Of a DNA stretch of 64,000 nucleotides, positions 17,635-26,422 are shown piece by piece. A model generated the notes under the pieces. The model did no database searches. It saw nothing but the letters and a program-made list of their open reading frames with translations, and was not told where the DNA came from. Both the position numbers and the translations under genes were made by a program. The first letter of the stretch is position 1; each line of letters begins with the position of its first letter. This DNA is from [Clostridium] innocuum (GTDB lineage: Bacteria; Bacillota_I; Bacilli_A; Erysipelotrichales; Erysipelotrichaceae). Location of the stretch: positions 3,348,001 through 3,412,000 of the forward strand of contig CP048838.1 in the NCBI GenBank assembly GCA_012317185.1, written 5' to 3'.

Positions 17635-17985
17635 TAGAGCTCACCTTTTTCTAGGTTCCTAAATTTTTTTTCATTCTCTGATGAAATATGAATACCGTAT
17701 GCGTCAATTTCTACGAAGAGTCAAGCACAGCAAGAAATGTATACTTATAAGGTGGTAAAGCGATCAGAGGATATTGTGTCTGTGCAGTGCTGTAAAACGA
17801 AGAAAGAAAAAGAATGATTTACATAGCAATTCAGATATATATAAAAAAAGGGTATTCCGCTCTATTGTCAATCGGCTGGAATACCCTTTTTTGCTCATAA
17901 CTGGTAGGAAGCTGTTTTTTTAGAATATTGCAGGGTTAACTGCGAATAGCCTGTGCGAAGGCTATTTCTGACTTTCAAATCCTTC
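17635..17985. other. Intergenic stretch with a bidirectional terminator
   Basis: Apart from the terminator at 17843-17892 I see no gene or strong promoter in this stretch between convergent genes. Confidence 0.5.
17843..17892. terminator. Bidirectional terminator
   Basis: Arms AAAAGGGTATTCC and GGAATACCCTTTT with a 19-nt loop, flanked by A and T tracts; it separates the isomerase gene from the convergent MATE gene. Confidence 0.9.
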
Positions 17986-19320
17986 CTATATCTGTTGCAG
18001 TGCCTGTTCCCCATGTATCTGTGCCTTTTTCTGGCTGCGCAGCATACACCATATACTGACCACCAGTGTACTGCTTTCACATACAAGCGTTGCATACCAG
18101 ATTCCTTCACCCTGAAACAGCTCTCCCATAATCCATATAGATGCCGCGATCAGCACAAAGCCGCGCAGCAGCGATATGGCAAAGGAATAGCCGCTTTTCT
18201 CCACAGCCGCAAAATAACCGCTGCATACGATATTGTAGCCAATTACCAGATAGCACAGAGAATAAATTCGAAAGGCATGAACGGTATAGGTGAACAACTC
18301 GGCTCGTGATGCATCAATAAAAATCGAAACAAGAGCCGGTGTCATAAACAGACAGATTGCCAGCGCCAGCATTGACATCGCAAACGTGGAGTACAGGGCA
18401 TAGCGCAGGAATAAACGGCAGGTGTTTTCCTCCCGGCGCCCTCGGTAAAAGCTGACCAGTGGCTGCATCCCCTGTGATATTCCCGTAAAGGTCATCATGA
18501 CAATATTGTAGATATACGTGATAACAGTATAGGTCACCACTCCGTTATCTCCGATATGCTTTAAAATTGCATGGTTGAACAGAAAAATAATCGTACCGGC
18601 AGACAGCTCGGTGATAAAATCCGCAGTCCCGATGGGAATAATACGCTTGTAAACCGATAAGTCCATCGTTGTTTTACACCAGTGAATCGTCCCTCTTTTT
18701 CCAAGAAAATGAATGGTAAACACGGTAAATGTCAAAACCTGGGACAGACCGGTCGCAATCGCCGCTCCCCGAATCCCCATCCCCACATGCACGACCAGCA
18801 CATAGTCCATGACGATATTCATCACCGCACCAACCGATACAGCCGCAGTTGCCAGCTTTGGGAATCCATCCGTTTTGACAAGCACCTCCATGGAATAAGA
18901 TACGATAAAGAAAAACGTAAACCAGATCAGCACGCCAAGATAATCATGCACATAGGGCAATGTTACTTCACTGGCTCCCAGAAACAGGGCAAGTTCATTT
19001 TGAAATACCAGCGCCAGCAAAGTGATGATCAAGGCACAGACGGTCAGAAAAATCGTGTTCCTCGTGAATGTTTCATTTGCGCTTTTCATATTGTTTTCTC
19101 CACGGAAGATGGCTACAACCGTACTCGTTCCAACAGAGAAGAGAATGGAAAATGCAAAGATGAAATTGACATACGGCATGGAGATATTCACTGCGGAAAG
19201 TGCATGCTCGCCAACAAAACGGGCTACGTAAATACCGTCCACCATCGTATACAGATTGAAGACCAGCATGGATACCACGCTGGGAATTACAAATTTAAAA
19301 AACTGCTTTTTATGATTCAT
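17986..19320 (-). CDS. MATE-family efflux transporter
   Basis: 444 residues with 12 hydrophobic segments in two similar halves; it starts KKQFFKFVIPSVVSMLVFNLYTMVDGIYVARFVG, the usual first two MATE helices. MATE proteins export drugs or metabolites with Na+ or H+. It is transcribed divergently from a MerR gene, and its promoter has the long spacer with a palindrome expected for MerR activation, which suggests induction by a toxic compound. Confidence 0.92.
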   Translation of the reverse strand: MNHKKQFFKFVIPSVVSMLVFNLYTMVDGIYVARFVGEHALSAVNISMPYVNFIFAFSILFSVGTSTVVAIFRGENNMKSANETFTRNTIFLTVCALIITLLALVFQNELALFLGASEVTLPYVHDYLGVLIWFTFFFIVSYSMEVLVKTDGFPKLATAAVSVGAVMNIVMDYVLVVHVGMGIRGAAIATGLSQVLTFTVFTIHFLGKRGTIHWCKTTMDLSVYKRIIPIGTADFITELSAGTIIFLFNHAILKHIGDNGVVTYTVITYIYNIVMMTFTGISQGMQPLVSFYRGRREENTCRLFLRYALYSTFAMSMLALAICLFMTPALVSIFIDASRAELFTYTVHAFRIYSLCYLVIGYNIVCSGYFAAVEKSGYSFAISLLRGFVLIAASIWIMGELFQGEGIWYATLVCESSTLVVSIWCMLRSQKKAQIHGEQALQQI

Positions 19321-19333
19321 ATTATAACCTCAC

Positions 19334-19363
19334 TTGCATAGATATCATAAACCCTGGTATAAT
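19334..19363 (+). promoter_or_regulatory. Promoter of merR gene 1
   Basis: TTGCAT (19334-19339), 18-bp spacer, TATAAT (19358-19363). The -10 sits inside the operator palindrome, so the regulator should repress itself when bound. Confidence 0.6.
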
Positions 19364-19374
19364 ACCAGAGTCAA
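19344..19374 (-). promoter_or_regulatory. MerR-type promoter and operator of the MATE gene
   Basis: On the minus strand TTGACT (19369-19374), a 19-bp spacer and TATGAT (19344-19349). The spacer contains the perfect palindrome CTGGTAT-n-ATACCAG (19354-19368). A 19-bp spacer with a central dyad is the classic arrangement that MerR proteins untwist to activate. Confidence 0.85.
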
Positions 19375-19383
19375 GAGGTAAAT

Positions 19384-20178
19384 ATGAAAACATACTATAA
19401 AATCAATGAAATTTCAAAATTATACAACATCGGACAGGATTCCCTGCGTTATTATGAAGAGCTCGGTATTCTTCATCCCATGCGGGACAAAAACAACTAC
19501 CGCCAGTATACCACCAGTGATATTCATCGTCTGAATGTAATTCGCGATCTTCGTAATCTGGGGTTTTCCATGAAAAGTATTCAGGACTATCTGGAGAACC
19601 GAACCATCGCCAACAGTCTTTCCTTCATGGAGGAAGAGGAGCGCATCATCAATCAGAAGATTCAGGAGCTTTATCAGCTAAAGGTCGATATTCTGCATCG
19701 CAAGGCGTCTTTAAAAGCGTGTCAGCAGCTGCAGATGGAGGTGATAGAGCTGATGCGCCTGCCTCAGCGCAAATGTGTAGCCTTAAAAACAGATACTGTT
19801 CATGATGATGTGGAATATCAGCTGATGAAGCTATCAAAGGAATACGAAAAAAACATTTATACGATTGCGAATTTTAATACCGGCTTCTTTCTGGATGTAT
19901 CCGATCGTGAACATATTCACGCTTCCTCTGTTTTCATTGCGGGGGAATCCCTGCAGGACTGGGAATTCACACTGCCTGCCGGAACCTATTTGAATCTATA
20001 TTATCAGGGTGCACGCGATAAAGCGCATGAGCATTTAAAAAGGATGCTGAAATACTGTGATGAAAACGGATATGCCATTGGACGCCATATTATGGAATTC
20101 TTTGTTATTGATACGCATGAGACCCATGTGCAGGAGGAATACATCACGCAGCTGCAAATCGAATTGGAGAATATATAG
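19384..20178 (+). CDS. MerR-family regulator 1, with effector-binding domain
   Basis: 264 residues. The N-terminal winged helix-turn-helix begins YYKINEISKLYNIGQDSLRYYEELGIL (1-30), then a coiled-coil linker (about 80-125) and a GyrI-like C-terminal domain of about 140 residues that binds small hydrophobic molecules in relatives such as BmrR. AGAGGTAAAT precedes the ATG. It is divergent from the MATE exporter and very likely controls it. Confidence 0.9.
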   Translation: MKTYYKINEISKLYNIGQDSLRYYEELGILHPMRDKNNYRQYTTSDIHRLNVIRDLRNLGFSMKSIQDYLENRTIANSLSFMEEEERIINQKIQELYQLKVDILHRKASLKACQQLQMEVIELMRLPQRKCVALKTDTVHDDVEYQLMKLSKEYEKNIYTIANFNTGFFLDVSDREHIHASSVFIAGESLQDWEFTLPAGTYLNLYYQGARDKAHEHLKRMLKYCDENGYAIGRHIMEFFVIDTHETHVQEEYITQLQIELENI

Positions 20179-20190
20179 ATTATTGTTATA

Positions 20191-20226
20191 AAACCGTACA
20201 GGGCACACAGCTTTGTACGGCTTTTC
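20191..20226. terminator. Bidirectional terminator
   Basis: AAAACCGTACA pairs with TGTACGGCTTTT; it lies between the convergent merR 1 and acetyltransferase genes. Confidence 0.85.
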
Positions 20227-20241
20227 TTATCTTCTTTTCCT

Positions 20242-20868
20242 TTAGCAGGTGACGTCATACAGGAAGAACTTCATCAGTGCCTGTTGTCCGGCCAGCTTCA
20301 CAACCATCTCTGTTTCTCCTCTTCGCTGCATTCCACGGTGCTCATAAAAGCCGTAATTACAGCTAATGTCTGTGTAAAGATAAAAGCTTTGAATATTCTC
20401 CTGACGCATATAAGTAAGCGCAGCTGCATAGAGCTGTTTGCCGATTCCCAGACCACGCACAGCTTCATCCAGGACGAAGAATGACAATTCTCCTCCATAG
20501 GTTTGCCCGCTACCGTCTAACAGCTCCTGATCAACATTACGAATCTTACCGTAAAAGGAACAGATTTCTCTGCCTTCTCTTTTTATAAGCAAACGCACGA
20601 TAGCAAGAAGGCTTTGCAGCTTTAGGGAAAACGGACAGCGGTGCTTCTGTATATGTTTTGCCATAATGATACCACAGGGCTTTCCGTCAACGATTGCCAC
20701 GGCAGTGAAGGTTTGATTGGCAAGACAGGAGTACAAATATACATGTGCGAGTCTGGCTGCTGTATCGGAAGAACAGAATGCATCATATTTCCAGGTTTTG
20801 CGTATCACATCCTCCAGAGCAGGTGCATCCTCCTTGTAAAATCTACGAATAACGACCGTTTTGTTCAT
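20242..20868 (-). CDS. GNAT-family N-acetyltransferase
   Basis: 208 residues from the ATG at 20868. The acetyl-CoA site is RGLGIGKQLYAAAL with the preceding beta-strand LSFFVLDEAV, and the C-terminal FYEHRGMQRRGETEMVVKL is typical of the fold. The substrate is unknown; neighbours suggest detoxification. GGAGAAGTG lies about 12 bases upstream of the ATG. It is divergent from merR gene 2 and reads from a promoter with a 19-bp spacer. Confidence 0.88.
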   Translation of the reverse strand: MNKTVVIRRFYKEDAPALEDVIRKTWKYDAFCSSDTAARLAHVYLYSCLANQTFTAVAIVDGKPCGIIMAKHIQKHRCPFSLKLQSLLAIVRLLIKREGREICSFYGKIRNVDQELLDGSGQTYGGELSFFVLDEAVRGLGIGKQLYAAALTYMRQENIQSFYLYTDISCNYGFYEHRGMQRRGETEMVVKLAGQQALMKFFLYDVTC

Positions 20869-20913
20869 GATGTTCACTTCTCCTTTATTCTTCATTCTAT
20901 CAGGTGTATAATC

Positions 20914-20944
20914 ATCTTAAAGTATCCAGTAACTGTAAAGTCAA
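20914..20944 (-). promoter_or_regulatory. MerR-type promoter of the acetyltransferase gene
   Basis: On the minus strand TTGACT (20939-20944), a 19-bp spacer and TAAGAT (20914-20919). The spacer holds an imperfect dyad AGTTACTGGATACT. The same -35 and spacer length occur in the MATE promoter 1.5 kb away. Confidence 0.7.
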
Positions 20945-21056
20945 GAAGAAACATGCCGATTTCCCTAATATTGGGACGGCCAGTATCCCCTTTTTATCGC
21001 TAAAACTATTTCCGGATTCAATTCTGTTACATATCGGATACTGAAGGAGGAATTGT

Positions 21057-21863
21057 ATGAAGCTGCCGCCATGGAAAATGACAACTGCACAATTTGCGAA
21101 GCTGCATGGTCTGAACAAACGGACACTGCATTACTATGATGAGATAGGATTGTTTTCACCTGCCTTCAAAGGTGAGAACGGATATCGCTATTACGATTAC
21201 CGACAAAGCATGGAGTTTGAATATATCCGCATGCTGAAAGACCTCCATATGAGTATTGAAGAAATCAAGGAATATGAAAGTAACCCAAGCAGTGCCGGCT
21301 TTTTGAAAATTGCCGATACCAAGCTTACCGAAATTGAAAAGGAAATTCAAAGGCTGCAAATGACTGCGGATTCCTTACAGAGAAGAAAGGAACAGCTGCT
21401 CCTTTGTGAAAGCGTAGAGAATCTTGAAATCCGTTTAGAGAAACAAAATGAATGTACAGTATCAACGATTCCCTATCCTGATGGCGATGCCTCCATTGCC
21501 GTTTTGTTTCATCATATGATGAATGCCTTCGGCGCACAGCAGCTGCGTGATTTGAATATGGGCTGTTTTCTATCCCTTGATAAGGTGCAAAATAGAAACC
21601 TGGACAGCTATGACGGTTTGTTCACCACAGCAATTCTTCCGGATACGGATACTATGGTTATTCCAGAGGGAGCCTATTTATGCGGATATGCAAAAGGTGA
21701 CTGGCAGCAAATCCCGCAGCTGTATGAGGTTATGTGTACCTATGCAGAACAGCATGAAATCATGCTGTCGGGTCCTGCATGGGAAATCGGTCTAAATGAA
21801 TTTGCGATTTCCTCAATGGATTCTTATGTGACAAAAATCATGATGAAAGCAGACAATGCTTGA
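21057..21863 (+). CDS. MerR-family regulator 2, with effector-binding domain
   Basis: 268 residues; helix-turn-helix MTTAQFAKLHGLNKRTLHYYDEIGLF (about 8-35), coiled coil near 85-125, then a GyrI-like effector domain. Start follows AAGGAGGAATTGT. Its layout matches merR gene 1, so the two may be old duplicates. It faces the acetyltransferase gene and probably activates it. No perfect palindrome like the one at the MATE promoter is seen in its upstream region. Confidence 0.88.
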   Translation: MKLPPWKMTTAQFAKLHGLNKRTLHYYDEIGLFSPAFKGENGYRYYDYRQSMEFEYIRMLKDLHMSIEEIKEYESNPSSAGFLKIADTKLTEIEKEIQRLQMTADSLQRRKEQLLLCESVENLEIRLEKQNECTVSTIPYPDGDASIAVLFHHMMNAFGAQQLRDLNMGCFLSLDKVQNRNLDSYDGLFTTAILPDTDTMVIPEGAYLCGYAKGDWQQIPQLYEVMCTYAEQHEIMLSGPAWEIGLNEFAISSMDSYVTKIMMKADNA

Positions 21864-22163
21864 CTTTCCACCTACTGTACACTATACACTGAATAGGAAA
21901 AGGAAGTGTCGAATGAATTTGTCGAGATACTCCTTCTAGCATTATGATCAATCTTTTACGGTGTTCTTGTCATATTGTTTCTGCTGCTATGCTTCCGAAT
22001 GAAAAAGTAGTTCTTTCCTATGAATGAGGATAACTGAAACAGCTGTTTTTTTACTATGTCGAATACTGGATATCTCATCCGATTTAGCGCAGTTTCATCG
22101 CTATACAAATTTTGAAGTTATCACAAAGAAAAACAGCAGTCATGTACCGGCTGCTGTTTTCAT
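21864..22163. other. Intergenic stretch, terminator at right end
   Basis: No supported gene. The right end holds a hairpin at 22129-22160 (AAAACAGCAG/CTGCTGTTTT) that terminates the leftward hypothetical gene and possibly merR 2. Confidence 0.5.
22129..22160. terminator. Terminator after the 151-residue hypothetical gene
   Basis: Arms AAAACAGCAG and CTGCTGTTTT; the minus strand continues TTCTTTG. Confidence 0.75.
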
Positions 22164-22619
22164 TCATTTACGTATCATAGGGGCTCTGTTGCCCTTTATC
22201 GTATAAGGAAGCTTAGCAACTGCTTCCAGTGTTTCCTGCATACAGCTGCGTATATCCTCGCAAGCATAGCCCTGCTCTTCACATTCCGAAAGGAACTCTT
22301 CTATGACTTCCTCATAACGGTTTTTATGCTCAGTGTTGCGTTTTTTCCAGTTGATTCCGGCAAAGGCAGGTAGAATATTCCAGTTTACAGAAAGAATTCC
22401 CAGCTTCATCCATACTGCCAGAATAGGATAGCCTGGATAATGCTGCCAAACGGTCGCATTGTCATTGCTTGAAACCTCATCATCATGAAATCTGACAGTA
22501 TACGTCTTTGCATAATCGCTGCTGTCAACAAGCGCCTCCTGCTCCTTCACTACAATACGGTCATCTGCCAATGCACTGTATGCCTCATATACCTTTGCTA
22601 TCGGGGGTAGCTTTTCCAC
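22164..22619 (-). CDS. Hypothetical protein, 151 residues
   Basis: I do not recognise this protein. It starts at GTG with AAGGTGATGAT upstream. It is soluble and acidic, with a central aromatic stretch (VWQHYPGYPILAVWMKLGILSVNW) and a C-terminal PYTIKGNRAPMI. The open frame, ribosome site and downstream terminator support a real gene. It follows a cluster of TTTTCCAC repeats that may form its operator. Confidence 0.6.
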   Translation of the reverse strand: MEKLPPIAKVYEAYSALADDRIVVKEQEALVDSSDYAKTYTVRFHDDEVSSNDNATVWQHYPGYPILAVWMKLGILSVNWNILPAFAGINWKKRNTEHKNRYEEVIEEFLSECEEQGYACEDIRSCMQETLEAVAKLPYTIKGNRAPMIRK

Positions 22620-22714
22620 ATCATCACCTTCTTTCTATTAGAATACCACGATATATACTGCCTATAAAGTAGTTTTCCACTTTTCCACATTGTTTTCCAC
22701 ATTTGGTGGAAAAC
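22612..22714. repeat. Cluster of TTTTCCAC motifs upstream of the hypothetical gene
   Basis: TTTTCCAC occurs at 22612, 22673, 22681 and 22693 on the plus strand and once inverted (GTGGAAAAC, 22706-22714). The last two form a perfect 9-bp hairpin GTTTTCCAC/GTGGAAAAC with a 5-nt loop (22692-22714). Three lie at the expected promoter region of the leftward gene. They look like regulator sites; the protein is unknown. Confidence 0.6.
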
Positions 22715-22718
22715 TAAA

Positions 22719-22753
22719 AAAAAGACCGATACCTGTGATGAAATACCGGTCTT
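22719..22753 (-). terminator. Terminator of the glycan ABC/GH112 operon
   Basis: On the minus strand AAGACCGGTA pairs with TATCGGTCTT (one mismatch) and runs into a T tract. Confidence 0.85.
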
Positions 22754-22764
22754 GCAGCGATTTC

Positions 22765-22797
22765 CTTTCCATAAGGAAAGAAAGCATCTTTCTTTCC
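22765..22797. other. Two overlapping alternative hairpins
   Basis: CTTTCC-ATAA-GGAAAG (22765-22780) and a perfect 10-bp stem GGAAAGAAAG/CTTTCTTTCC with a CAT loop (22775-22797) share one arm, so only one can form. They lie in the 3' region of the ATPase gene, before the terminator. The rest of 22798-22960 shows no supported gene. Confidence 0.5.
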
Positions 22798-22960
22798 TAT
22801 TCTTTATACATTCCCATACACTGCCATACCATACGATATCCGGCTGCCAGATACTGCATGATATGGAGGCTTCACCGTACAACGTATCTGAAAGAGGAGG
22901 GACAATTGCACTGAACGGCGTCTATGTGGAATGCCTGCACCCCGTAAGGGATGAAAGAAC

Positions 22961-24052
22961 CTAAATAATTGTTTCTTCTGTTTCCTTATCGAAGAAATGA
23001 ACCTTGCTAAGATCCATAGCCAGCTCGATATCCTCATGCGGTCTTGCTTCAATGCGGGCCGCTACCTTTGCCTCCAGACGCTGTTTTCCAAAGCGTCCGT
23101 GCAGGATAAACTCATGACCGAGCAGTTCACTGACCTCAACATCGAACATGAAATGTGAGGTAGGATAGGTATCCGCAACAATGCCTTCACCATGCAGATC
23201 CTCCGGACGGATACCCATGACAACCTCTTTGCCGTCATACGGCTTCATAGCCTCGTGGAACATATCCGGCATTTCGATGCGCTGATCGTTACAGATAAAC
23301 GCATTTCCCTGATAGGTTCCCTGCAGGAAGTTGGTCGCAGGTGCCCCCAGGAATCCTGCAACAAACATATTCTTCGGATTGTTGTAAATTTCCTTTGGTG
23401 TACCGATCTGCTGGATATAACCGGCCTTCATCACAACAATGCGATCCGCCATGGTCATCGCCTCTGTCTGATCATGAGTTACATAAATCGTTGTCGCATT
23501 GATGCGCTCATGCAGCTTGATGATTTCACTTCTCATCTGTACACGCAGCTTCGCATCCAGATTTGACAGTGGTTCATCCATCAGGAAAACCTTCGCATTG
23601 CGGACGATGGCACGCCCCAGCGCAACACGCTGACGCTGACCGCCGGATAATGCTTTCGGCTTACGATCCAGATAGTCTTCAATTTCCAGTATACGGGCAG
23701 CTTCCCGTACACGCTTGTCGATCTCTTCCTTCGGCGTCTTTTTCAGCTTCAGACCAAACGCCATATTATCATAAACACTCATATGCGGATACAATGCGTA
23801 GGACTGGAAGACCATGGCAATGTCACGATCCTTTGGTTCTACATCATTCATCAGCTTGCCATCGATATAAAATTCCCCGGCGGAGATATCCTCCAGTCCT
23901 GCAATCATACGCAGAGTTGTTGATTTTCCACATCCGGACGGACCTACGAATACAATGAACTCCTTATCCTTGATTTCCAGATTGAAATCAAAAACGGCCT
24001 GTACATTATTATCATAGATCTTATCTATATGTCTTAATGATAAATCTGCCAT
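22961..24052 (-). CDS. ugpC: ABC transporter ATPase for carbohydrate import (UgpC/MsmK/MalK type)
   Basis: 363 residues. Walker A GPSGCGKST, Q-loop QSYALYPHMSV, signature LSGGQRQRVALGRAIVR, Walker B VFLMDEPLSNLD and switch YVTHDQTEAMT are all present, followed by the C-terminal TOBE-type regulatory domain seen in MalK-like ATPases. It energises the two permeases encoded upstream. It is the last gene of the operon, 15 bases after the small membrane protein gene. Confidence 0.95.
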   Translation of the reverse strand: MADLSLRHIDKIYDNNVQAVFDFNLEIKDKEFIVFVGPSGCGKSTTLRMIAGLEDISAGEFYIDGKLMNDVEPKDRDIAMVFQSYALYPHMSVYDNMAFGLKLKKTPKEEIDKRVREAARILEIEDYLDRKPKALSGGQRQRVALGRAIVRNAKVFLMDEPLSNLDAKLRVQMRSEIIKLHERINATTIYVTHDQTEAMTMADRIVVMKAGYIQQIGTPKEIYNNPKNMFVAGFLGAPATNFLQGTYQGNAFICNDQRIEMPDMFHEAMKPYDGKEVVMGIRPEDLHGEGIVADTYPTSHFMFDVEVSELLGHEFILHGRFGKQRLEAKVAARIEARPHEDIELAMDLSKVHFFDKETEETII

Positions 24053-24067
24053 TTTACTTCCTCCTTC

Positions 24068-24238
24068 TTATTTGTACTTTCGATTGTATACATACAGCTC
24101 TGCGAGCAGTCCGGCCAGTCCGGCAATCTCCAATCCCAGATTTCCCAAACCAACGGTTTTCTGTCCGATGACGATCATGCCAAGGAACACAAAGAACAAA
24201 ACTGCCATGATGATATTCTTCACAATATTGGTTTCCAT
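24068..24238 (-). CDS. Small membrane protein of the glycan operon
   Basis: 56 residues from the ATG at 24238, which overlaps the GH112 stop codon (TAATG). Two hydrophobic segments (NIIMAVLFFVFLGMIVIGQ and LGNLGLEIAGLAGLLAELYVY) make up nearly the whole protein. It resembles small conserved membrane proteins that sit beside GH112 genes in other Firmicutes. It may assist the transporter; no function is established. Confidence 0.7.
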   Translation of the reverse strand: METNIVKNIIMAVLFFVFLGMIVIGQKTVGLGNLGLEIAGLAGLLAELYVYNRKYK

Positions 24239-26409
24239 TATTTCATCACCATCCATCGTATTTCCCCAGGCTGCAGTGTGACATGTTTGCAGTTACCTTC
24301 TCCGTCATACACACCACTTTCCTGGATTTCATTTGTATTATTCAAAATCGCATACTGCTTTGACTGCGGATATGCGTGAACCTCACAATACAGGTTGTCC
24401 GCATACCATTTCTTGAAGGCTTCCTCCTTGCATGCCGCATAATAGAGGGCACGCAGCAGGATTCTCGTATTCTGGGTGCTGTATGGAAGTCCTGCAATAT
24501 ATACACAGCGTCCTTTTCCATACGCATGGGCTGCCATGTTCACTTCGCCATCGTTATATGCGATGATTTCCGTATCCTCATACAGCGCATAGATATTCTT
24601 CATTCCTTCACCGAAATCCAGCGGCTCCACAACATCCTCTGTTATGAAATGCCTGTCCTGCGGTGTATGGAAATATTTATCTGTATGCAGTGTGAAGCCA
24701 AGCTCCTTATCCACACCGAATGCATCTGCCATCTGGAAGAAACGCCCGCCATGCTCACAGGCTGTCGGCTCTCCGATTCCTACAAGGCCATGTCCGCTGT
24801 ATACCCATGCACGCAGCATGCTCACCAGCTTCTCATTTTTCCATATATCACCCCCGGAGAATGCCGTATGCGCATCTCCGGCATTGATGATGACATCAAT
24901 ATCCGCAGGAATACCATTTTCCAGCAGCTCATCAAAGCTGATAAAGACAACATCCACACTGGCTCCACTCAAGGATTCCAGCATCCCGTTATAGGAGTAA
25001 ATCTGTTTGCAGTACAAACCATGCGCCACCATATAGGCATGCCAGCTGCGTAAGGCTCCCCAGTGATTGAGTATGGCCACCTTCAGCCCGCAGTATGGTG
25101 TCTGATCATGTACGATATCGTAAATCTGACGGAATTCCTCACATACCTTTTCAATATATTCTACGAATTTCGGGAACTTATAGGCAAGGCTTGGATATCC
25201 GCCATAACCGATACGGTCAATCGGCTTGCGCATGATGGCGCGTCTGGCACTCAGCCAGTTATCCACCGCTTCAATTACCGGATCATTTCCTTCATGAAAG
25301 GTATCCGGAAAGAAATACGGAAGGAATCGCCCTTCATGATATTTCACACCGGGAATATCGGAAATCAGACGAAGGGTTGCACCGCCGCCGACACTTCCGA
25401 CCACAGCATCCAGTCCGATGGAAGAAAAGTATTTACCATACGGCTCGGTACCGATCCAGTTATCACCGAGAAACATCATTGCTTCCTTACCCGCTTCATG
25501 TACCAGATCCACCAGCTCTTTAGCCTTACCGCTTACAAAGCGCTGTGTAAAATCAATATACTCCTGATATTCCTTTGTCGGAACACAGAACGTGGAATTA
25601 TAATAGCCGTTTTGTATAAAAACCTCCGGGCGCAGGCGATAGCCCTTTTCCTGTTCAAATGCCAATATTGCTTCCGTGGATACACTGGCACCATAGCCGC
25701 ACCAGTCTACGAATTTTTCCTTCGCATAGTTATTGAAAATCAGCGTAAAATGATAGAAGAACGTTGTAAAGCGCACAATATCACAGCGCTTATTCTCTTC
25801 CTCCTGCAGCCAGTGTTTCAAATATTCCACAACATAGCCGCTGCTGAACGGCTTGCGTACATCAAACGGTATTTCATGAGGCTTGTCACCCCAGTCATTG
25901 GTGATATGATTGTACATCTGTGTCGGATCCCAGAGAATATAGGCAAGAAAGCTGACCGTATATTCATGGAACGGCTGTGCATGATGCACGATAACCGTAT
26001 GCTGCTTTTGATCCAGCTCCCAGTCATCTGCGGAAATCACAGTCCCACTGGTACGGTCAATAACCTCCCACCATTGCTTGGGATCATGGTCGTAATCCGG
26101 TGTGACCTGCTGATCGAAGTATTCTTTGGCAAATGCAATACAGACATCATCTTCGGTTGCCAGTGTATGCGCACTCATCAGATAAATCTGCTGGCATTCC
26201 TCCATGTGCTGTTCAGCGAATTCATTATGCCCTCTGGCTACGAAATATGTGGTATATATCTTCGCATCCAGATTCCGGATTCCTTCATCTAGCTTTGTGC
26301 CGTCGCTGTCACGGATTGCATCCGCACCCCAGCGCTCCAGCAAATCCTTTGTTTCTTCCAGAAAATTGCTTTCTCCTGGCAATGTAACTCTGCCGAATGT
26401 TTTTTTCAT
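24238..26409 (-). CDS. lnpA: 1,3-beta-galactosyl-N-acetylhexosamine phosphorylase (GH112)
   Basis: 723 residues, the normal length of galacto/lacto-N-biose phosphorylases. The beginning GRVTLPGESNFLEETKDLLERWGADAIRDSDGT is diagnostic for GH112. The enzyme splits galacto-N-biose (mucin core 1) or lacto-N-biose (milk and mucin) with phosphate, giving galactose 1-phosphate and GalNAc or GlcNAc in the cytoplasm. The neighbouring importer would bring in the disaccharide. No GalNAc/GlcNAc kinase or uridylyltransferase is encoded nearby, so the rest of the pathway must lie elsewhere. Confidence 0.95.
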   Translation of the reverse strand: MKKTFGRVTLPGESNFLEETKDLLERWGADAIRDSDGTKLDEGIRNLDAKIYTTYFVARGHNEFAEQHMEECQQIYLMSAHTLATEDDVCIAFAKEYFDQQVTPDYDHDPKQWWEVIDRTSGTVISADDWELDQKQHTVIVHHAQPFHEYTVSFLAYILWDPTQMYNHITNDWGDKPHEIPFDVRKPFSSGYVVEYLKHWLQEEENKRCDIVRFTTFFYHFTLIFNNYAKEKFVDWCGYGASVSTEAILAFEQEKGYRLRPEVFIQNGYYNSTFCVPTKEYQEYIDFTQRFVSGKAKELVDLVHEAGKEAMMFLGDNWIGTEPYGKYFSSIGLDAVVGSVGGGATLRLISDIPGVKYHEGRFLPYFFPDTFHEGNDPVIEAVDNWLSARRAIMRKPIDRIGYGGYPSLAYKFPKFVEYIEKVCEEFRQIYDIVHDQTPYCGLKVAILNHWGALRSWHAYMVAHGLYCKQIYSYNGMLESLSGASVDVVFISFDELLENGIPADIDVIINAGDAHTAFSGGDIWKNEKLVSMLRAWVYSGHGLVGIGEPTACEHGGRFFQMADAFGVDKELGFTLHTDKYFHTPQDRHFITEDVVEPLDFGEGMKNIYALYEDTEIIAYNDGEVNMAAHAYGKGRCVYIAGLPYSTQNTRILLRALYYAACKEEAFKKWYADNLYCEVHAYPQSKQYAILNNTNEIQESGVYDGEGNCKHVTLQPGEIRWMVMK

Positions 26410-26422
26410 AGTCGTGTTGCTC

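Noticed and set aside
18682..19341. Rightward frame antisense to the MATE gene
   Set aside because: Covers the divergent promoter and the reverse of transmembrane helices; no start signal.
22673..22701. DnaA-box cluster (TTTTCCACA)
   Set aside because: The boxes differ from TTATCCACA, dnaA/dnaN are absent and the surroundings are ordinary metabolic genes; listed as regulator sites instead.
22752..22964. 70-codon rightward frame beside the ATPase gene
   Set aside because: It runs through the alternative hairpins and has no ribosome site at its start; an AGAGGAGGGACA inside it has no suitable ATG.
25063..26292. Long rightward open frame of 409 codons
   Set aside because: It is antisense to the GH112 gene, has no ribosome site and its composition mirrors the codon bias of the real gene.
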